Origin: Molossus alvarezi
Lineage: Eukaryota > Chordata > Mammalia > Chiroptera > Molossidae
Assembly: GCA_037176705.1 (NCBI GenBank)
Contig: CM073891.1
Span: 49,664,571-49,728,570 of the forward strand
Length of the DNA: 64,000 bases
Direction: 5' to 3'
The notes beneath the pieces are model-generated. The model was not told the origin of the DNA, did no database searches, and was given only the letters and a program-made list of their open reading frames with translations. Both the position numbers and the translations under genes were made by a program. Of the stretch, positions 11,870 to 23,174 are shown piece after piece; positions within the stretch are counted from its first letter, which is position 1, and the number at the start of each line of letters is the position of its first letter.

Positions 11870-13040
11870 TAATGACTTGAATGCGACATTTTTTTTGTAT
11901 TTGTTATACACACATATGTACTGCATATTAACACACTAATTTATATAGTTCTTCATCTAGTATGTATAATTCTGCAAGGTCAAGGGATTACATTATGACC
12001 AAGTTCTAGAAGTGATGTTTTGCAGTTTGTGTTGAAAAATACCACAAACCTACAATTTTGTCTAATATATTATAAAATGTTCCAAGATTCTAGTAGCCTG
12101 CTTGTTCTGAAAGTAATTTATTCTTATGTGAGCCAGAGAAACATCCCGAATGGTAACAAAGTGCTAAGTGATGAAAATATATGCAATATATAACTTTGCA
12201 TTTAAAGGCATGTGGTGTACAACAAGAATACACAGTTAAGAAGACATTTTAATAGCTAGTCTCATTGTGTAAATGACATAAGTATCTTTATATTAAAAAT
12301 TAAAGTTATTTATAAAATAACAGGTGCTTTCTTCACAACTTGTTGGTGGGTTGCCTAAAGGAATAACAAGGTGAAGCAAAAAAGAACTTGCAGGAATTAG
12401 CTAGGAAAACAAGAAGAAAAGTGAATATATTTTATAATCTCAAGGGACTATAGTCACAGTGTTTTCTACACTGAATAACCAAACTCAGCTTTCTTTCTTC
12501 TCTCCCATTGGTTGGAAAGAAGTCTGGTCAATGCATTTTATAGACAAATCCAAAGAAGAGATAGATACGCAGAAATGACCACTCTGACCACTGTGGAACA
12601 GTCCTTATAAGTATGTACCACTTGTCCTTCTTGATCCCATTTTGAGTCAAACCTAGACAAGTGCATATTAACTCCATAATGTTCCCAGTCTAAGATGCTG
12701 CAGCTTTAATTTCCCCTTGTTAAAGGACAGATTTGTTTCCATGTTGCATTTGGATGCAGAAAAATTATATAACTACATTGCTATGTAAACCATATAAAAA
12801 TTTATCGTTTTCCTAAAAAGAAAAGCATTACAAAGAAATTGTTTTTGATAGTGGTTATTATCACTCTTCTCCACTTCAGCCTTTTCCCACTCTTCTTGTC
12901 TTTCAAGGTTCATCTTCTTTATTTTCAAAAGCCCTCCGAAGGCTTTAGGTAGATGTGACAGGCCGTCCTCAGACATCCTACTATATTCACTTTATTATCC
13001 AAGAATCTAGTTGTTCATGCAGAAATCCATAACATGGCTT
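11870..13040. other. Intronic stretch with no recognised feature
   Basis: AT-rich unique sequence. No exon or clear repeat seen. Confidence 0.45.
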
Positions 13041-13048
13041 ATGTAGGG

Positions 13049-13074
13049 GTGTGTGTGTGTGTGTGTGTGTGTGT
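13049..13074 (+). repeat. (GT)13 microsatellite
   Basis: Uninterrupted GT run. Confidence 0.95.
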
Positions 13075-14440
13075 TACATTAGGATCCAAGTACAAAATAC
13101 TCCTGAATTATAATAACTGAATTTGTAAATAATTAAAATTTGCATAGTTGATTAAAACCTAGATTTATTTACACTACTTAGTATAAAATGATCACAATAG
13201 AGTTTATTCTCTTGAAACTTCAAATTTAAAGATAAATATTAAAAATTTCTAGCACATAATATCAAAATTCATAACTAGCTGAACAGTTTGAATTTGACCT
13301 CAGGCATAGAGCACTTTGTTTTGGCTCTCTCAAATATATTCCTTAAGGGTTAGGACGAGACCTTAGCTTTCTAAATACCCCTTAATGGCTATGGTTTGTA
13401 CACAATGGCACTCTTGTCCTAGTGTCCTTTCCCATAGATACTTCTATGTCACAAGACTAACATTATAAGAATCTAACATTAAGCACTGTAAATTAATTCA
13501 TATTCTACAATCATAGACGTATAAGTGTACTAAGGAAATTATTCTACTAGGTGTCGCCATCTTCTTCATTATTTGAGATTGGGATCTCAAACAAAGAACT
13601 CAAAATGTATTTTGAATATTCACACGTCAGTGAAGATTTCTGTGACTATTTTCTATCCCATCTGTTCTGGGTAAGTGGGGCTTGGAAGTAAGCACTGAGG
13701 ATGGAAGTGGGTCCACTCCCTGGACACAGAGCACAGAGCCAAGGGAAGAAGAGACTGACTTGGAAAGGCAAACCGAGAGGCAATGAGCAACTGCTGCTAT
13801 GGAGAAGTGGATCAAGGACAAGAGGAACCAAGGAAGATTGCGCAACACTACATGGTAGAAAGTCGTCAGAGAGCAAAGCCAGCTTTCTCCTAAAAGTTTG
13901 GACAATGAAATCTAGTCAATTAAAGTTTTTAAATCCTTGTACTTTCACTTTTGTTTGGTAGGAGAAACTTGTTTTACACAAAGGTTCAGATACAGTGAGA
14001 TTAATGATGAGAAATTTTATCTCTAGTACCACTTGATTTTAGAATAGTCTTACTCTCTTTTCTGGCTGTTTGTACTGAGCCACAATAATAAGGAAAATCA
14101 GGGTATTAGTCCAAAAGAAAGAAACAATTCCTCATCCTGGTTCTGACAGTTTTCCAAGAGGTATGTATTATTACAGATTCTCCATCTCACTTGCAGGCAA
14201 ACAAAGATGACCCAGATACTTCTGATTCAGTCCTGGAATAGGCTTGATTCATTGTTTATGGAGATATCACTACTCTCAGACCTTTTGTGTGCTTCAAAAT
14301 GCCTCTCTCATATCCCCCTGTCCTAGAGTCTAACACTGTTGACTTCCTCTACAATCCACTTATAATGGATTCTATTATGAATCTGCATTCTTTTCATACT
14401 CACTTATAATCAGGTATATTATGTGCTTAAACACAAGGTG
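13075..14440. other. Intronic stretch; GC-richer patch near 13680-13900, otherwise nothing recognised
   Basis: Mostly AT-rich. The patch at 13680-13900 has overlapping open frames of 76-92 codons on both strands, none resembling a known protein. Confidence 0.4.
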
Positions 14441-14444
14441 TGTC

Positions 14445-14575
14445 AAATAAAGCACAAATTTATTCAACAATGAATAACTTTGTCTAGCCACTGAGAATAT
14501 AATGATGAAAAATAATGCAGACCCGACCTTGAAAAATTCCTAATCTGGCAGAACAAAGATGATCCACAGAAGTGG
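14445..14575 (-). repeat. L2-like LINE 3' end, antisense
   Basis: AAATTTATTCAACAATGAATAACTTTGTCTAGCCACTGAGAATATAATGATGAAAAATAATGCAGACC follows the reverse complement of the L2 3' end, including the block that in less diverged copies reads 'gggatacaaagatgaataagac'. Confidence 0.5.
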
Positions 14576-14579
14576 TTTT

Positions 14580-16942
14580 ACAAACTAAAGAAACCATTTA
14601 ATGTATTCAATAGAACTAAGAACTAAACTTCATTTAGTTTGGGGATGAAGACTCAAGCGGGTGATGTATTTTTTCTTGAGACATGTTATGATTACAGCAG
14701 CAAATTAAGTTACTGTAAAGTTTGGTCAATGTCATTTCCCACGCCAGGTCTCTTCAAGCAAAGGGAACCTGAAAATGCAGGTTTAATGACTCATTCAGGA
14801 GCTGACAAGACACCCTAAATTTGTGGTCCCTTTAAGTTTTACTCAAAGCTGGTAGAAAATACTAAGACCAATTCATTCTTCATTTTTAGCAACAGAATTC
14901 TGTTGTTTCTTATCTTTACTTCCTAATTCAAGTATAAATTGTATATTTTCTTATCCTGGATTTGATGGAGTCCAGCTTTGTTACTGTTTAGAAACAGTGT
15001 ACAAATTCCTTATTTTTACTGATGTTTATGTCTTGGCAACAGAAGGAACTAGTGACTGGGGACATTTATGTCAGATAGAATTTATTGATCTTCCATATAT
15101 TTAATAACGAAAATAATTTAAAACAACCTACAGACCAAAAGGTGTCATTATTTAAAAAATATATCAAATGTCATTTTCTAAACATTATTTTACCTTCTCA
15201 ACTAGCTATTCTCCAATGATAAACAATGGCAGTCACAGGCACGCTGCCTAATTCCTGTTAAGCACACTTAATGATTCAGGCTTGAGAAAAAAATCATACA
15301 TATGCATGTATATAAAATATTTAATATATATTTCATACACATGAAGCTGTCCTAGAATTCTGATTGTTTAGTACTACTATTTCACCCATTATTTTGTTTC
15401 CCATTTTATAGATTAATTTCACATGTAAAGTCTACTGCAAGTAAAAGTATTTTATTTATTTATTTTTTATTTATAATCATTTACTTTTTCAGGGTCAAAG
15501 TGTATCAATAAAGGTATGCAAAGAGCATATCAAAATCTTTAGCAAATTTCATTTTAACTTATGTTTCTGTTTTGTACATGTTCTATCTCCTGACTAATAC
15601 CAATTTTTCTAAGTGTGGTCTCCCAACATTACAATGTGTATTTATCCTAGCTGCCTGCCCATTTCCAAAGTAATGAAAGAGCTGTCACAAATGGCTAGTG
15701 CCACCTATTAGTGGAAGCATAGTACTGCAAATCATGACAATGCCTTTAAATAGCACCTAAGAAGTCATGAGGGGTAAAATCCACCCCAAAACCCACACTT
15801 GTTCTAATTTATGTTTACAGCTGCTGGTCTTTTAAAAATAAGCTTTCACTACATTCACTAAACTTAGATACTGCTATGAGATTTACAGACTTTACCTACA
15901 ACTTTGCATTAATGAATCATTTATCATAAAATTTTTCCATAATGTACTGATGAGTGCAATGTTTTAATCAATTACTATGAAACTTTCTACGATACATCAT
16001 GACTTTGTAAATAAATGTTATTAGATAATGATCAATCAAAAATTTGGTTTAGTACTGGTCTCTGGAAGATTTTAGAAAAATATTATTTAAAATAGTCCTG
16101 AATTTAGATTTCAAAATTCTCCAAAAGATGTCAAGGTGTGATGTTCTGACCTGTGGAACTGTGATATGTAGGTGTATCACTGAAATTTAAATGAGAAAAA
16201 TTGAAATCAGAATTTTACCACACAATTTCTTATAGCTCACTTAAAGTTTATGATAACTTCATAAGTTAGAGCACACATGTGAAATACAATGATATATTCA
16301 TGTTAAGCATAAATAGATTATGCTTGAAACTGACAGTTTATTTTTAGGAACATATGCAATCATATTAATTAATTATAATTAAATTTATTCCTGAAATGTC
16401 TGTCAATCACACTAATTCTTGAATATAGAATTTAAGTATAATTGACCAAAAATCACAAAATATTTGTTAGTTATGTTGTTTGATTTATGTGTGATAACTA
16501 AAAATAAGAAAACAAAGAGAAATTAGTTATCACAGACCTACACATCTATTTAGTTGCATAAGCACCCAAGTATTTTATATCACTTACTGGAGCAGAGTCC
16601 TGGAAATAATTTATATGAAGAAAAATAACATAGGAAAGTTAGAATTGAAAAAATTGTCTTCCATTTTCAGGTTTACTTAAGCTAGTAATGACTGAATATC
16701 ATAATCAAAAGTTGATGAGTTAGAGACTTAAACAGGATGCTTTTGTTGTCGCAGGTATATTCTTGTTTGCTCAAGTCTACACTGTAAATTATTATTCAAA
16801 GGCCAATCTGGTTGGCAGCTTTAAACAGAGAAGTCACAAACAGAAGACTTTCACCAGCCATCACTTGATCTCACCATCATTTCATCACCAGATGTGTGAT
16901 GAAGTGTTTTGTTTTATGCTTAAATTATTTTACCAGGATATA
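14580..16942. other. Intronic stretch with no recognised feature
   Basis: Very AT-rich sequence with no recognisable repeat, exon or RNA gene. Confidence 0.45.
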
Positions 16943-17070
16943 CAGGGCAGGGCAAAAGTATGTTTATAGTTGTTCATATGGAAAATAATACAACAATTAA
17001 TAAATAATAATACAAGAATAAATTCTGTTTTAAATGCTCAGAACTGTAAACCTACTTTTGCCACACCTTC
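16943..17070 (+). mobile_element. Mariner-type MITE, 128 bp, both termini intact
   Basis: Imperfect terminal inverted repeats of about 30 bases: left CAGGGCAGGGCAAAAGTATG, right ending CTGTAAACCTACTTTTGCCACACC. The element is bounded by TA dinucleotides (16941-16942 and 17071-17072), the target duplication typical of Tc1/mariner. There is no coding capacity. The internal sequence TTGTTCATATGGAAAATAATAC is shared with the copy at 58486. Confidence 0.88.
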
Positions 17071-17072
17071 TA

Positions 17073-20000
17073 CTGTTGAGAAAATGAATAAAAGTTCTAG
17101 TTTTCAGTGTGTTTAAATTGAAGACTTCAGAATCAAAATATAATTTTTAAAGCTGAAAGAATTTGAGAAGAAAAGACCATGTTCTGTAAGAATCAGCAAG
17201 TCAGAGACCTGATGCCAAACATACAGTGATTTTTGGATAAAAGATATTGCAAAAAAAATTATAGTATGTTTGCTCTCAGTGTGTAGTATACATATATATG
17301 TATACATTATATCTGTACATTATATATGTCTCTCTACACATTTTATTTTAACCATAAGGAGATTTTTAGTATAATACAAATTTTATTCTACACCATTATG
17401 TAAATACTTGAGATATCCATGAAAACTTTTCACAGGGCTCAAAAAATCATATACATAAAACTTAAAATATTAATGCCATTTAAAATTAATAAAAATTTAT
17501 TATTTATTAATAAAATTAATAAAAATTAATGCCGTTATTACAATTTATAACCTGTAGATTGCTAGTATTATTCTTCTCAACTATATAATATTAATAAAAA
17601 AATTTTATGCCTATTTAAATATTCATATATATACATAGATTTATATATGTGTGAATGTGTGTTTGTGCTTTGGTAGAAGTAAAAAGAATCTCTGCAAAGT
17701 CAATAGATGTAATAAATAATAAAGTAAATCATTATATTATTTAAATTTTAAAATGATCATAATATATTGAACAATGGCAAATAAAAAAGCTTCTATAAAT
17801 TTTACTTCATAATTTTAGATTTAATTTTATCTTCTAGTATCAGAAAGATATGTATGACAATTTGATTTCACTGATCATTTTATTCTTAAAGAAACTACTT
17901 GACTCTGAAAAAAATAGCTTTACACAGTATGAAAGAAAGACTTGAAAAGTCTACCATTTATTTAACTGCTATTCACTAAGTCTGATTTAGCATTTGAGTC
18001 TACATGATCACCATCACATTCAGACTTGCATGTGTCTTTGATTTCTACTGAAACTGAAGCACACAGTGTCCTGGAAAAGCCCATTACACAGAGTGATGGA
18101 ACATTTGTCATTTGTTTAAAACCCCAAACCTAATTTATTTCCTTGTTATTTCCATAGCTTTTTCTGAAGTCTTCATTGTACCACACATTCCAAAGGGAAG
18201 ATTACATGATCTTCTGGTATTTCATGAAAAAAGTGAAATTTGACTAGTTTTGCAGGGGAAATAAACTGCTATGCACCGTTTCAAAAAAGAAGCATTTGAC
18301 ATTTAGCTATATTACGTATCTTTAAAGAAGGCAAAAGTATCTCTGAGTAAATGTTTCTTGAGGATAATTTGTATGTGACTGCTGAGATTTACAAAGTTCT
18401 CACATTTGCTTCCCCCACAAGGATTCTAAATCAGATTGGCTCAGAGGAAAAGCCAGTATACCCCATTTTTCTAATATTATCACTTCTCCAGATGGTCTTG
18501 AAACATCTATTCAATTCATTTTTTCCTAGAAAGTAAAGAGGTACTTAATTAGATATCTATGTGCATGCACTACAAAAGCTGCCTTCTTGTACTTCTTTTT
18601 CTTTCCATTGGACATATCAAGTCTCTTTTATCTCCTACCAGAAAGTAAGCACAGTGATTGCCTGAAACTTTGTGTTGGCAGCCTGAGCAATGAGAGAGTT
18701 AATGGTGGATCTTTGAAAACAGTGACTATGGGAAATTAGGGTTGGCAGGGATTTAACTCTTCATGAATCATGCTGGAATATGTGTAGGGGCAATGCAGTG
18801 GATGTTTTAACTGTGTTTGACATCTAATTAAAAAGGAAAAAGAAGCAGCTAAAATAAATGTCTATTTTAGTTTAGAAACAAAGTATTTATAATTGGTTAC
18901 CAGGCCTTTGCTTTGGCAAAACTAGTGTACATGGAGAGACAGAAAGGTAATGACAGACCAATAAAATGACAAAAAGAAAAATATTGCTTGGGCCATTCCT
19001 TTTATTCTTCTTGCTGTTGCTCATTTCACAGTTTATTTGACCATATTGGCTAGCTCTAGGTATATCAATAGAATTGTTATGTAGCTGTAGGACAGCTTTT
19101 AATTTAAAGGAAAGCAAAAATAATTCTATGGATGCCATTGCTAAAAAGAGGTTATAAAGGCAGTGACAAATATATACATCTTGTCAATATACACAGCTTA
19201 CTTCATCAGACAAGTTTAAAACATTTATAACAAAGGGATGTTCTAATTTAATGCTATCTTTTTAATATGTAGAAAGCACACGTTCCTCCTCTGTCATGTA
19301 GAGCAATCTACCACCAGGAAAATAAAATTCTTGCAAAATAAATAAGTTTAATTCTCAATTCTTATTTATTTTACAATTTATGTAGCACTTAGGAAAGTGA
19401 CTGTAATTGTAACAGATTTAAAAATATACTTTATGTTTCAAACTTATTTTAAAATTATAACATATAGTCATTCACATCTTCAAGCAGTAGTGGCATGCCA
19501 AGTTACTTCTAAGGAATATAAACTTACATAAAGTGAACCATGAACCTAAAAATTATTTGATGACATCCCCTCAAAGAGTGAAAATATAGAGCAAACACTG
19601 ATGAAAACACAGATGCATAATATCATATATAATAAACAACTTAAAGATAATTACTAATAGAGACATAGAAGAGATTTGACCAAATATTTAATAGAGTCTA
19701 TATGTATTTTTAATATCTTAAATGAGTACAATTGCAATTATTTGCTCATGTTTAAAATTCATTCCCACTTTAACAAAGAAAATATGTCAAAAATGAACAC
19801 TTTTTTCAATTCAGTGTATTTTATCTAATAGGTATTAAATCCAAATAAACACATTTAATAGGTGTCTAACATTCTAATCCAAAGTGTGAAAAATACACCT
19901 CCCTTTCCTGTTTGTGGTCCTCATTCACACCAGAGCATTCAGAGGGATCATTCCCATCATGTGAAAATTAAAGAATTTGTTTTCTGGCATAAGAGCAATG

Positions 20001-21140
20001 CACAGTATACAGACATCTCTACAGAACAGATTCAATAAATTTGTTTCACATTACAGGCTAAAAACAGAATACAATTGAAGCTTCTCACTGCCCCACCCCC
20101 ATTCTAGAAATCTGAGAATCATAAGAAAGCAACACCTTAGGGAGTAAAACTACTTGAGTTAAAGCAGTTTAATTTTAAATTCCACTTTACTAATACCTCA
20201 GTTATATAAATAGTTTCTTCCCTTAAAAGTAATATATATTATTTTGGAATCCACGTTAGCATTATTTTATACATCTATTAATAAAAATCTAAACAAATAT
20301 AGAACAACTATCTTTCTTTAAAGCCCTCATTAAAAAACAAGCATACACATTAAACTATAACCAAATAAAGTGTTAGCAACCATGTGATAAAGCTTTTTTT
20401 TCTTTCTTAAATTTGTACTTTTTTACAAAAGAAGTTCACACTAGTTCTACAACTAGGAAGTAATGTGTCTTCGTTTCTCACTGAAGTACATATGGAATTA
20501 AATAACATTATATTTCAAAGGCTTTAGCTTTACACCAATTAGCCAAATACACAATCTTTTGTACAATCATAACACACTGTGGAAAAACTCGTCTGTTCTC
20601 TCCAGTTTATATTCTCTTGGCAAACCATGATCTACTGCTTATGTTAAGCATCTGATTGTCAGATTCGAACAAACTGAATATTCATGATGATGATTAACCA
20701 TTTAGTGTCTAAAACTAAGAAAATACAATTTATCATAACAATTATTATAGGTGAGGCATGCACATCTACAAAGAGACCATTTTTGTAATAGTAGTTTAAA
20801 AAATATTCTGAAAGAGGTAGGATCAGAAAAATCAACAGAATATATGATCACATATACAGATGAGCATTTACCAGGCATTCAGCTCCTCTCTGCAAATGTG
20901 ATTAAATGTTCTTTGTTTGCATTTAAATTGTTATATCAAACAGAAGACGTGCTTTTATTTTATTTTTTAAAAAGTGCTTAAATCATCTCAGAAAGACACA
21001 CCCAGTCATATAGGTTCCCCAGGTTAAAGTAAAGGTTTTATGGTTTGGGTTGGGAAGGAGTTCAAGGAATGAAAAAGGGGGGTGGGGGGAACTGGGGGAG
21101 CATCACCAAGCTAGGCAAAGAAAAGGGAAAAAAATACAGA
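17073..21140. other. Promoter-proximal part of intron 1; no discrete feature recognised
   Basis: AT-rich, with TA/CA-rich simple sequence around 17285-17335 and 17620-17655 and a locally duplicated TTAATAAAA-rich segment at 17460-17540. No exon, TE or RNA gene was recognised. A short G-rich run lies at 21075-21100, close to exon 1. Confidence 0.45.
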
Positions 21141-21145
21141 CTTAC
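21141..21145 (-). other. SEMA3A: 5' splice site of SEMA3A exon 1
   Basis: On the minus strand the exon ends TACAAAG and is followed directly by GTAAGTCTG, a near-consensus U2 donor. Translation matches SEMA3A right up to this boundary. The next codon in the known protein is Glu, and the leftover exon base G fits its first position. Confidence 0.93.
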
Positions 21146-21257
21146 CTTTGTAGGATAATTTCAGCCTGGGCACATTGTTCTTCCCATTTTGATAGTTTGC
21201 TCTCGCTGTAAGTAACACTCCCCAGAAAAGACAGACCGTCTTAGTGAACCAGCCCAT
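21146..21257 (-). CDS. SEMA3A: SEMA3A (semaphorin-3A), first coding exon, partial CDS
   Basis: The reverse strand from an ATG at 21257 encodes 37 residues (starting MGWFTKTVCLFWG, ending VPRLKLSYK) plus the first base of the next codon, followed by a GTAAG donor at 21145-21141. This matches the N-terminus of mammalian semaphorin-3A almost exactly. Compared with the human protein as I remember it, only residues 4, 6 and 7 differ (L to F, R to K, I to T), all inside the signal peptide. SEMA3A is a secreted class-3 semaphorin that signals through neuropilin-1/plexin-A to repel growing axons. Residues 1-20 form a signal peptide with a hydrophobic core (VCLFWGVLLTA) and a likely cleavage after ARA. 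The mature protein starts NYQNGKNN, and the sema domain begins in later exons that lie off the left side of the window. The start has a strong Kozak context (A at -3, G at +4). The exon ends in phase 1. No other SEMA3A exon was recognised. Confidence 0.96.
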
Positions 21258-21277
21258 GCTGCAGACGCCGCGGGTCC

Positions 21278-21376
21278 CTACGCAGCTTCAGGCTGCCCTC
21301 CTGTATTGTGCGGCCACAGAAGTTCCAACAATCTGAAAACTGGAGGTAACAGGTGATTTAGGTCAGTTTCATTCAT
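21278..21376 (-). other. Upstream ORF (32 codons) in the SEMA3A leader
   Basis: A minus-strand ATG at 21376 (peptide starting MNETDLNHLLPPVF) runs 32 codons to a TAG at 21280-21278, ending 20 bases before the SEMA3A ATG. A second overlapping ATG four bases later gives a four-residue ORF. If the unspliced leader is used, this uORF would precede the main start closely and could lower initiation there. If the acceptor at 21333-21335 is used, the uATG is spliced away. No function for the peptide is implied. Confidence 0.4.
21333..21335 (-). other. Possible alternative 3' splice site upstream of the SEMA3A start codon
   Basis: The minus strand reads CCTCCAGTTTTCAG followed by ATTGTTGG, with CTGAC about 30 bases upstream matching a branch-point consensus. 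If used, the SEMA3A start-codon exon would begin at 21332 and upstream non-coding exons would lie elsewhere. This is a motif-level prediction. Confidence 0.3.
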
Positions 21377-21663
21377 AAATGCAGACAATCAAGACTTCAC
21401 CGCAACACTAACACCTCTTCTTCTGTAACAGTCACTGAAGCACAGAAACTTCAAAACCTCCAAAAAAAAAAAAAAAAAATCTGAGCCACCAGATAATGAG
21501 GCACAACTGTTGTGTGGAAAGAAAAAAAAAAAATTAACCAGGGCTGCTGCAGTGGTGCTTAAAAAGCACTTCCTTTTATCTAGGCGCTTCTGAGAGCCGG
21601 TGGCGGACTCTAATCCTGCTCCCTGCTTCATTCGGCTCCGGGGAAGCAGAATGAAAGGGAAAC

Positions 21664-21666
<3 letters not shown>

Positions 21667-21710
<44 letters not shown>
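21667..21710 (+). repeat. (GA)22 microsatellite in the SEMA3A leader/promoter
   Basis: An uninterrupted GA dinucleotide run on the + strand (CT on the transcribed sense strand). It sits between the putative TATA box and the coding start, so it would be in the leader RNA if the TATA-proximal start is used. Such tracts are length-polymorphic. Confidence 0.95.
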
Positions 21711-21714
<4 letters not shown>

Positions 21715-21963
21715 CCGTGAGCAGCGCGGACTTTTCCTGTACACATGTAGGGAGAGATGACACGAGATCCCACAGACAGGTTTTCCCAACACTCACTAGA
21801 CTGGCTGACAATGGGAGAGCAGGCGAGCTCAACCCACTCCCTTCCCTCCTGTCACACAACACATGCAAAAAACATCTCGGAGAGATTAGAGCCGGGAGCA
21901 GAACCCTCCAGCGTGCCTGTGAAAGGCATGAAGCTATAAATTTACTTTCCAAGGCGAGCATTG

Positions 21964-21970
21964 TTTTATA
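21964..21970 (-). promoter_or_regulatory. Putative TATA box of SEMA3A
   Basis: On the minus strand the sequence reads GGGCTATAAAACAATGC, a perfect TATAAAA. It lies upstream of the SEMA3A start codon at the edge of the GC-richer leader block. Initiation would be expected about 25-30 bases downstream (near 21935-21940). The assignment rests on motif and position only. Confidence 0.45.
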
Positions 21971-21971
21971 G

Positions 21972-22820
21972 CCCTTTTTAGGTGCAATTTTGATTTAAAA
22001 AAATCTGAATTCTGCTACCTACATAATTTATAACTCGTGCTCATTATGTATTCTGTTGAACTTGTGCATTGTATGTGTGTAGGTATGTGTATGTATATAT
22101 AGATATATACATATACATATGTATATGTGTGCATCTGCATATCCTTTCATCAGTATAACTTTAACCACAGAAGGTTTTAAAGCCTTGTTAGAGATCCTTC
22201 CCTCCTCCCTACAAGCCCACTTGGCTCAACCACCCCCTTCCCCGCCCCACTGCAATTTCAGCAAAGAAATTCCTAGTAAAGCCCATTTCAACAATCAGTT
22301 CAAGACAAATATAGGTCCACTGAGAATTATAAATTACAACAGGGTATTCTCAAAAGGATACTCAGAATTTAAAAACATCTATGGTTTTCCAGCTTCTGGA
22401 ATGCTCTGGCTAACATTTTTAATGCATCACATCCCATTAATTAAAGCCACTTCCAGAGTTTTGGTTTAAAGGGCAGAGGAAGATGACAAAGTTCACTAAA
22501 GTCCCTGCTGAGCATCAAGGACCCACCTAAAGAGAACATCTCTGTCTTCATGAGCTGATAAGGGTTACTAAATTTTCTGTGGACACATGCATGTATTCAG
22601 GCAGTCATACAACAGCTTTAGTTCTCTCCTGAAGAGGAATAGTGTCTGATGTATTTAAATTTCCTCTTCTATTTTTTCTTTTAATTTTCCCCCAAAGCTG
22701 TTATTCTTATAGGATTTGGGGGCATGGGCTATATCAAAGTTAATAGGACAGAACTTTTCCTTCTTTACTCTTTACTCCCCAACTCTTTCTGTTTTGTACT
22801 CTCCCCATCTTCCAAGCCAT
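21972..22820. other. 5' flank immediately upstream of SEMA3A
   Basis: A TA/CA-rich low-complexity run lies at 22065-22135. The rest is unique sequence with no repeat recognised and is likely to hold cis-regulatory sequence, but no specific element can be assigned from sequence alone. Confidence 0.4.
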
Positions 22821-22822
22821 AC

Positions 22823-22823
<1 letters not shown>

Positions 22824-22859
<36 letters not shown>
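22824..22859 (+). repeat. (CA)18 microsatellite
   Basis: Uninterrupted CA repeat. The antisense (GT)n at 23057 lies only about 200 bases away, forming an inverted pair of dinucleotide tracts. Confidence 0.95.
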
Positions 22860-22861
<2 letters not shown>

Positions 22862-23054
22862 AACACAGAAGAGAGGGCTCGACTTCAATAATACAAAAAT
22901 TTCCCAGCTGAAAGAAGAGGGCAAGTTTCACAATTGAAAACATAAACACTCATTGAAAGTGGTTTAGTAGTCTTATAAAAAATGATCTGAGCATCGTCAC
23001 TACAGCTTTCATTACTTAATGTCTACAGACCAATAGAGAAAGAGCATCCCACCA

Positions 23055-23056
<2 letters not shown>

Positions 23057-23101
<45 letters not shown>

Positions 23102-23122
23102 GAGGAGGAGGAGGAGGAGGGA
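23057..23122 (+). repeat. (GT)21 microsatellite followed by (GGA)7
   Basis: A long GT run (to 23099) passes through TA directly into a GGA trinucleotide run (23100-23120) and a further purine-rich stretch to about 23172. Confidence 0.95.
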
Positions 23123-23174
23123 GAGGAAAGTGAAGAGGATTTAAAGGGAGGAAAATGGGGGAGGGGAGGAGGGA

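Larger units (their letters stand above)
1..21140 (-). other. SEMA3A: SEMA3A intron 1 (3' part lies beyond the window)
   Basis: This is AT-rich, non-coding-looking sequence downstream of the exon 1 donor. All open frames seen here are short, overlap on both strands or fall in repeats. I looked for coding sequence continuing SEMA3A after LKLSYK (next residues expected to start EML) and did not recognise it, so the intron appears to extend past position 1. The intron is inferred from the position of exon 1 and the gene's orientation. Confidence 0.8.
21258..21940 (-). other. SEMA3A: SEMA3A 5' leader (5' UTR) region
   Basis: This is the sequence between the SEMA3A start codon and the putative TATA box. 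It is richer in GC and CpG than its surroundings. It contains a (GA)22 tract at 21667-21710, poly-A runs on the + strand near 21463-21479 and 21522-21533, and a perfect inverted repeat at 21555-21569. A TATAAAA at 21964-21970 would place transcription start near 21935-21940, giving a leader of about 680 bases with no intron. Alternatively, a 3' splice site at 21333-21335 (minus-strand TTTTCAG preceded by a pyrimidine-rich stretch and a CTGAC branch-point-like motif) would limit the exon's UTR to 21258-21332. The sequence alone does not decide between these, and other start sites inside the region are possible. Confidence 0.6.

Noticed and set aside
1..21145. A second SEMA3A exon inside the window
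   Set aside because: I looked for sequence encoding the expected continuation after LKLSYK on the minus strand and found nothing convincing, so the second exon is presumed to lie outside the window.
21389..21961. 190-codon minus-strand open frame covering most of the SEMA3A leader region
   Set aside because: It runs through the GA/CT microsatellite and poly-A/T tracts (a long SLSL stretch and F runs), overlaps open frames on both strands, and resembles no protein. It is best read as a chance frame in leader/promoter DNA.
21600..21971. 123-codon plus-strand open frame with an ER-repeat stretch
   Set aside because: It is the opposite strand of the SEMA3A leader, and the ERERER segment is simply the GA microsatellite translated.
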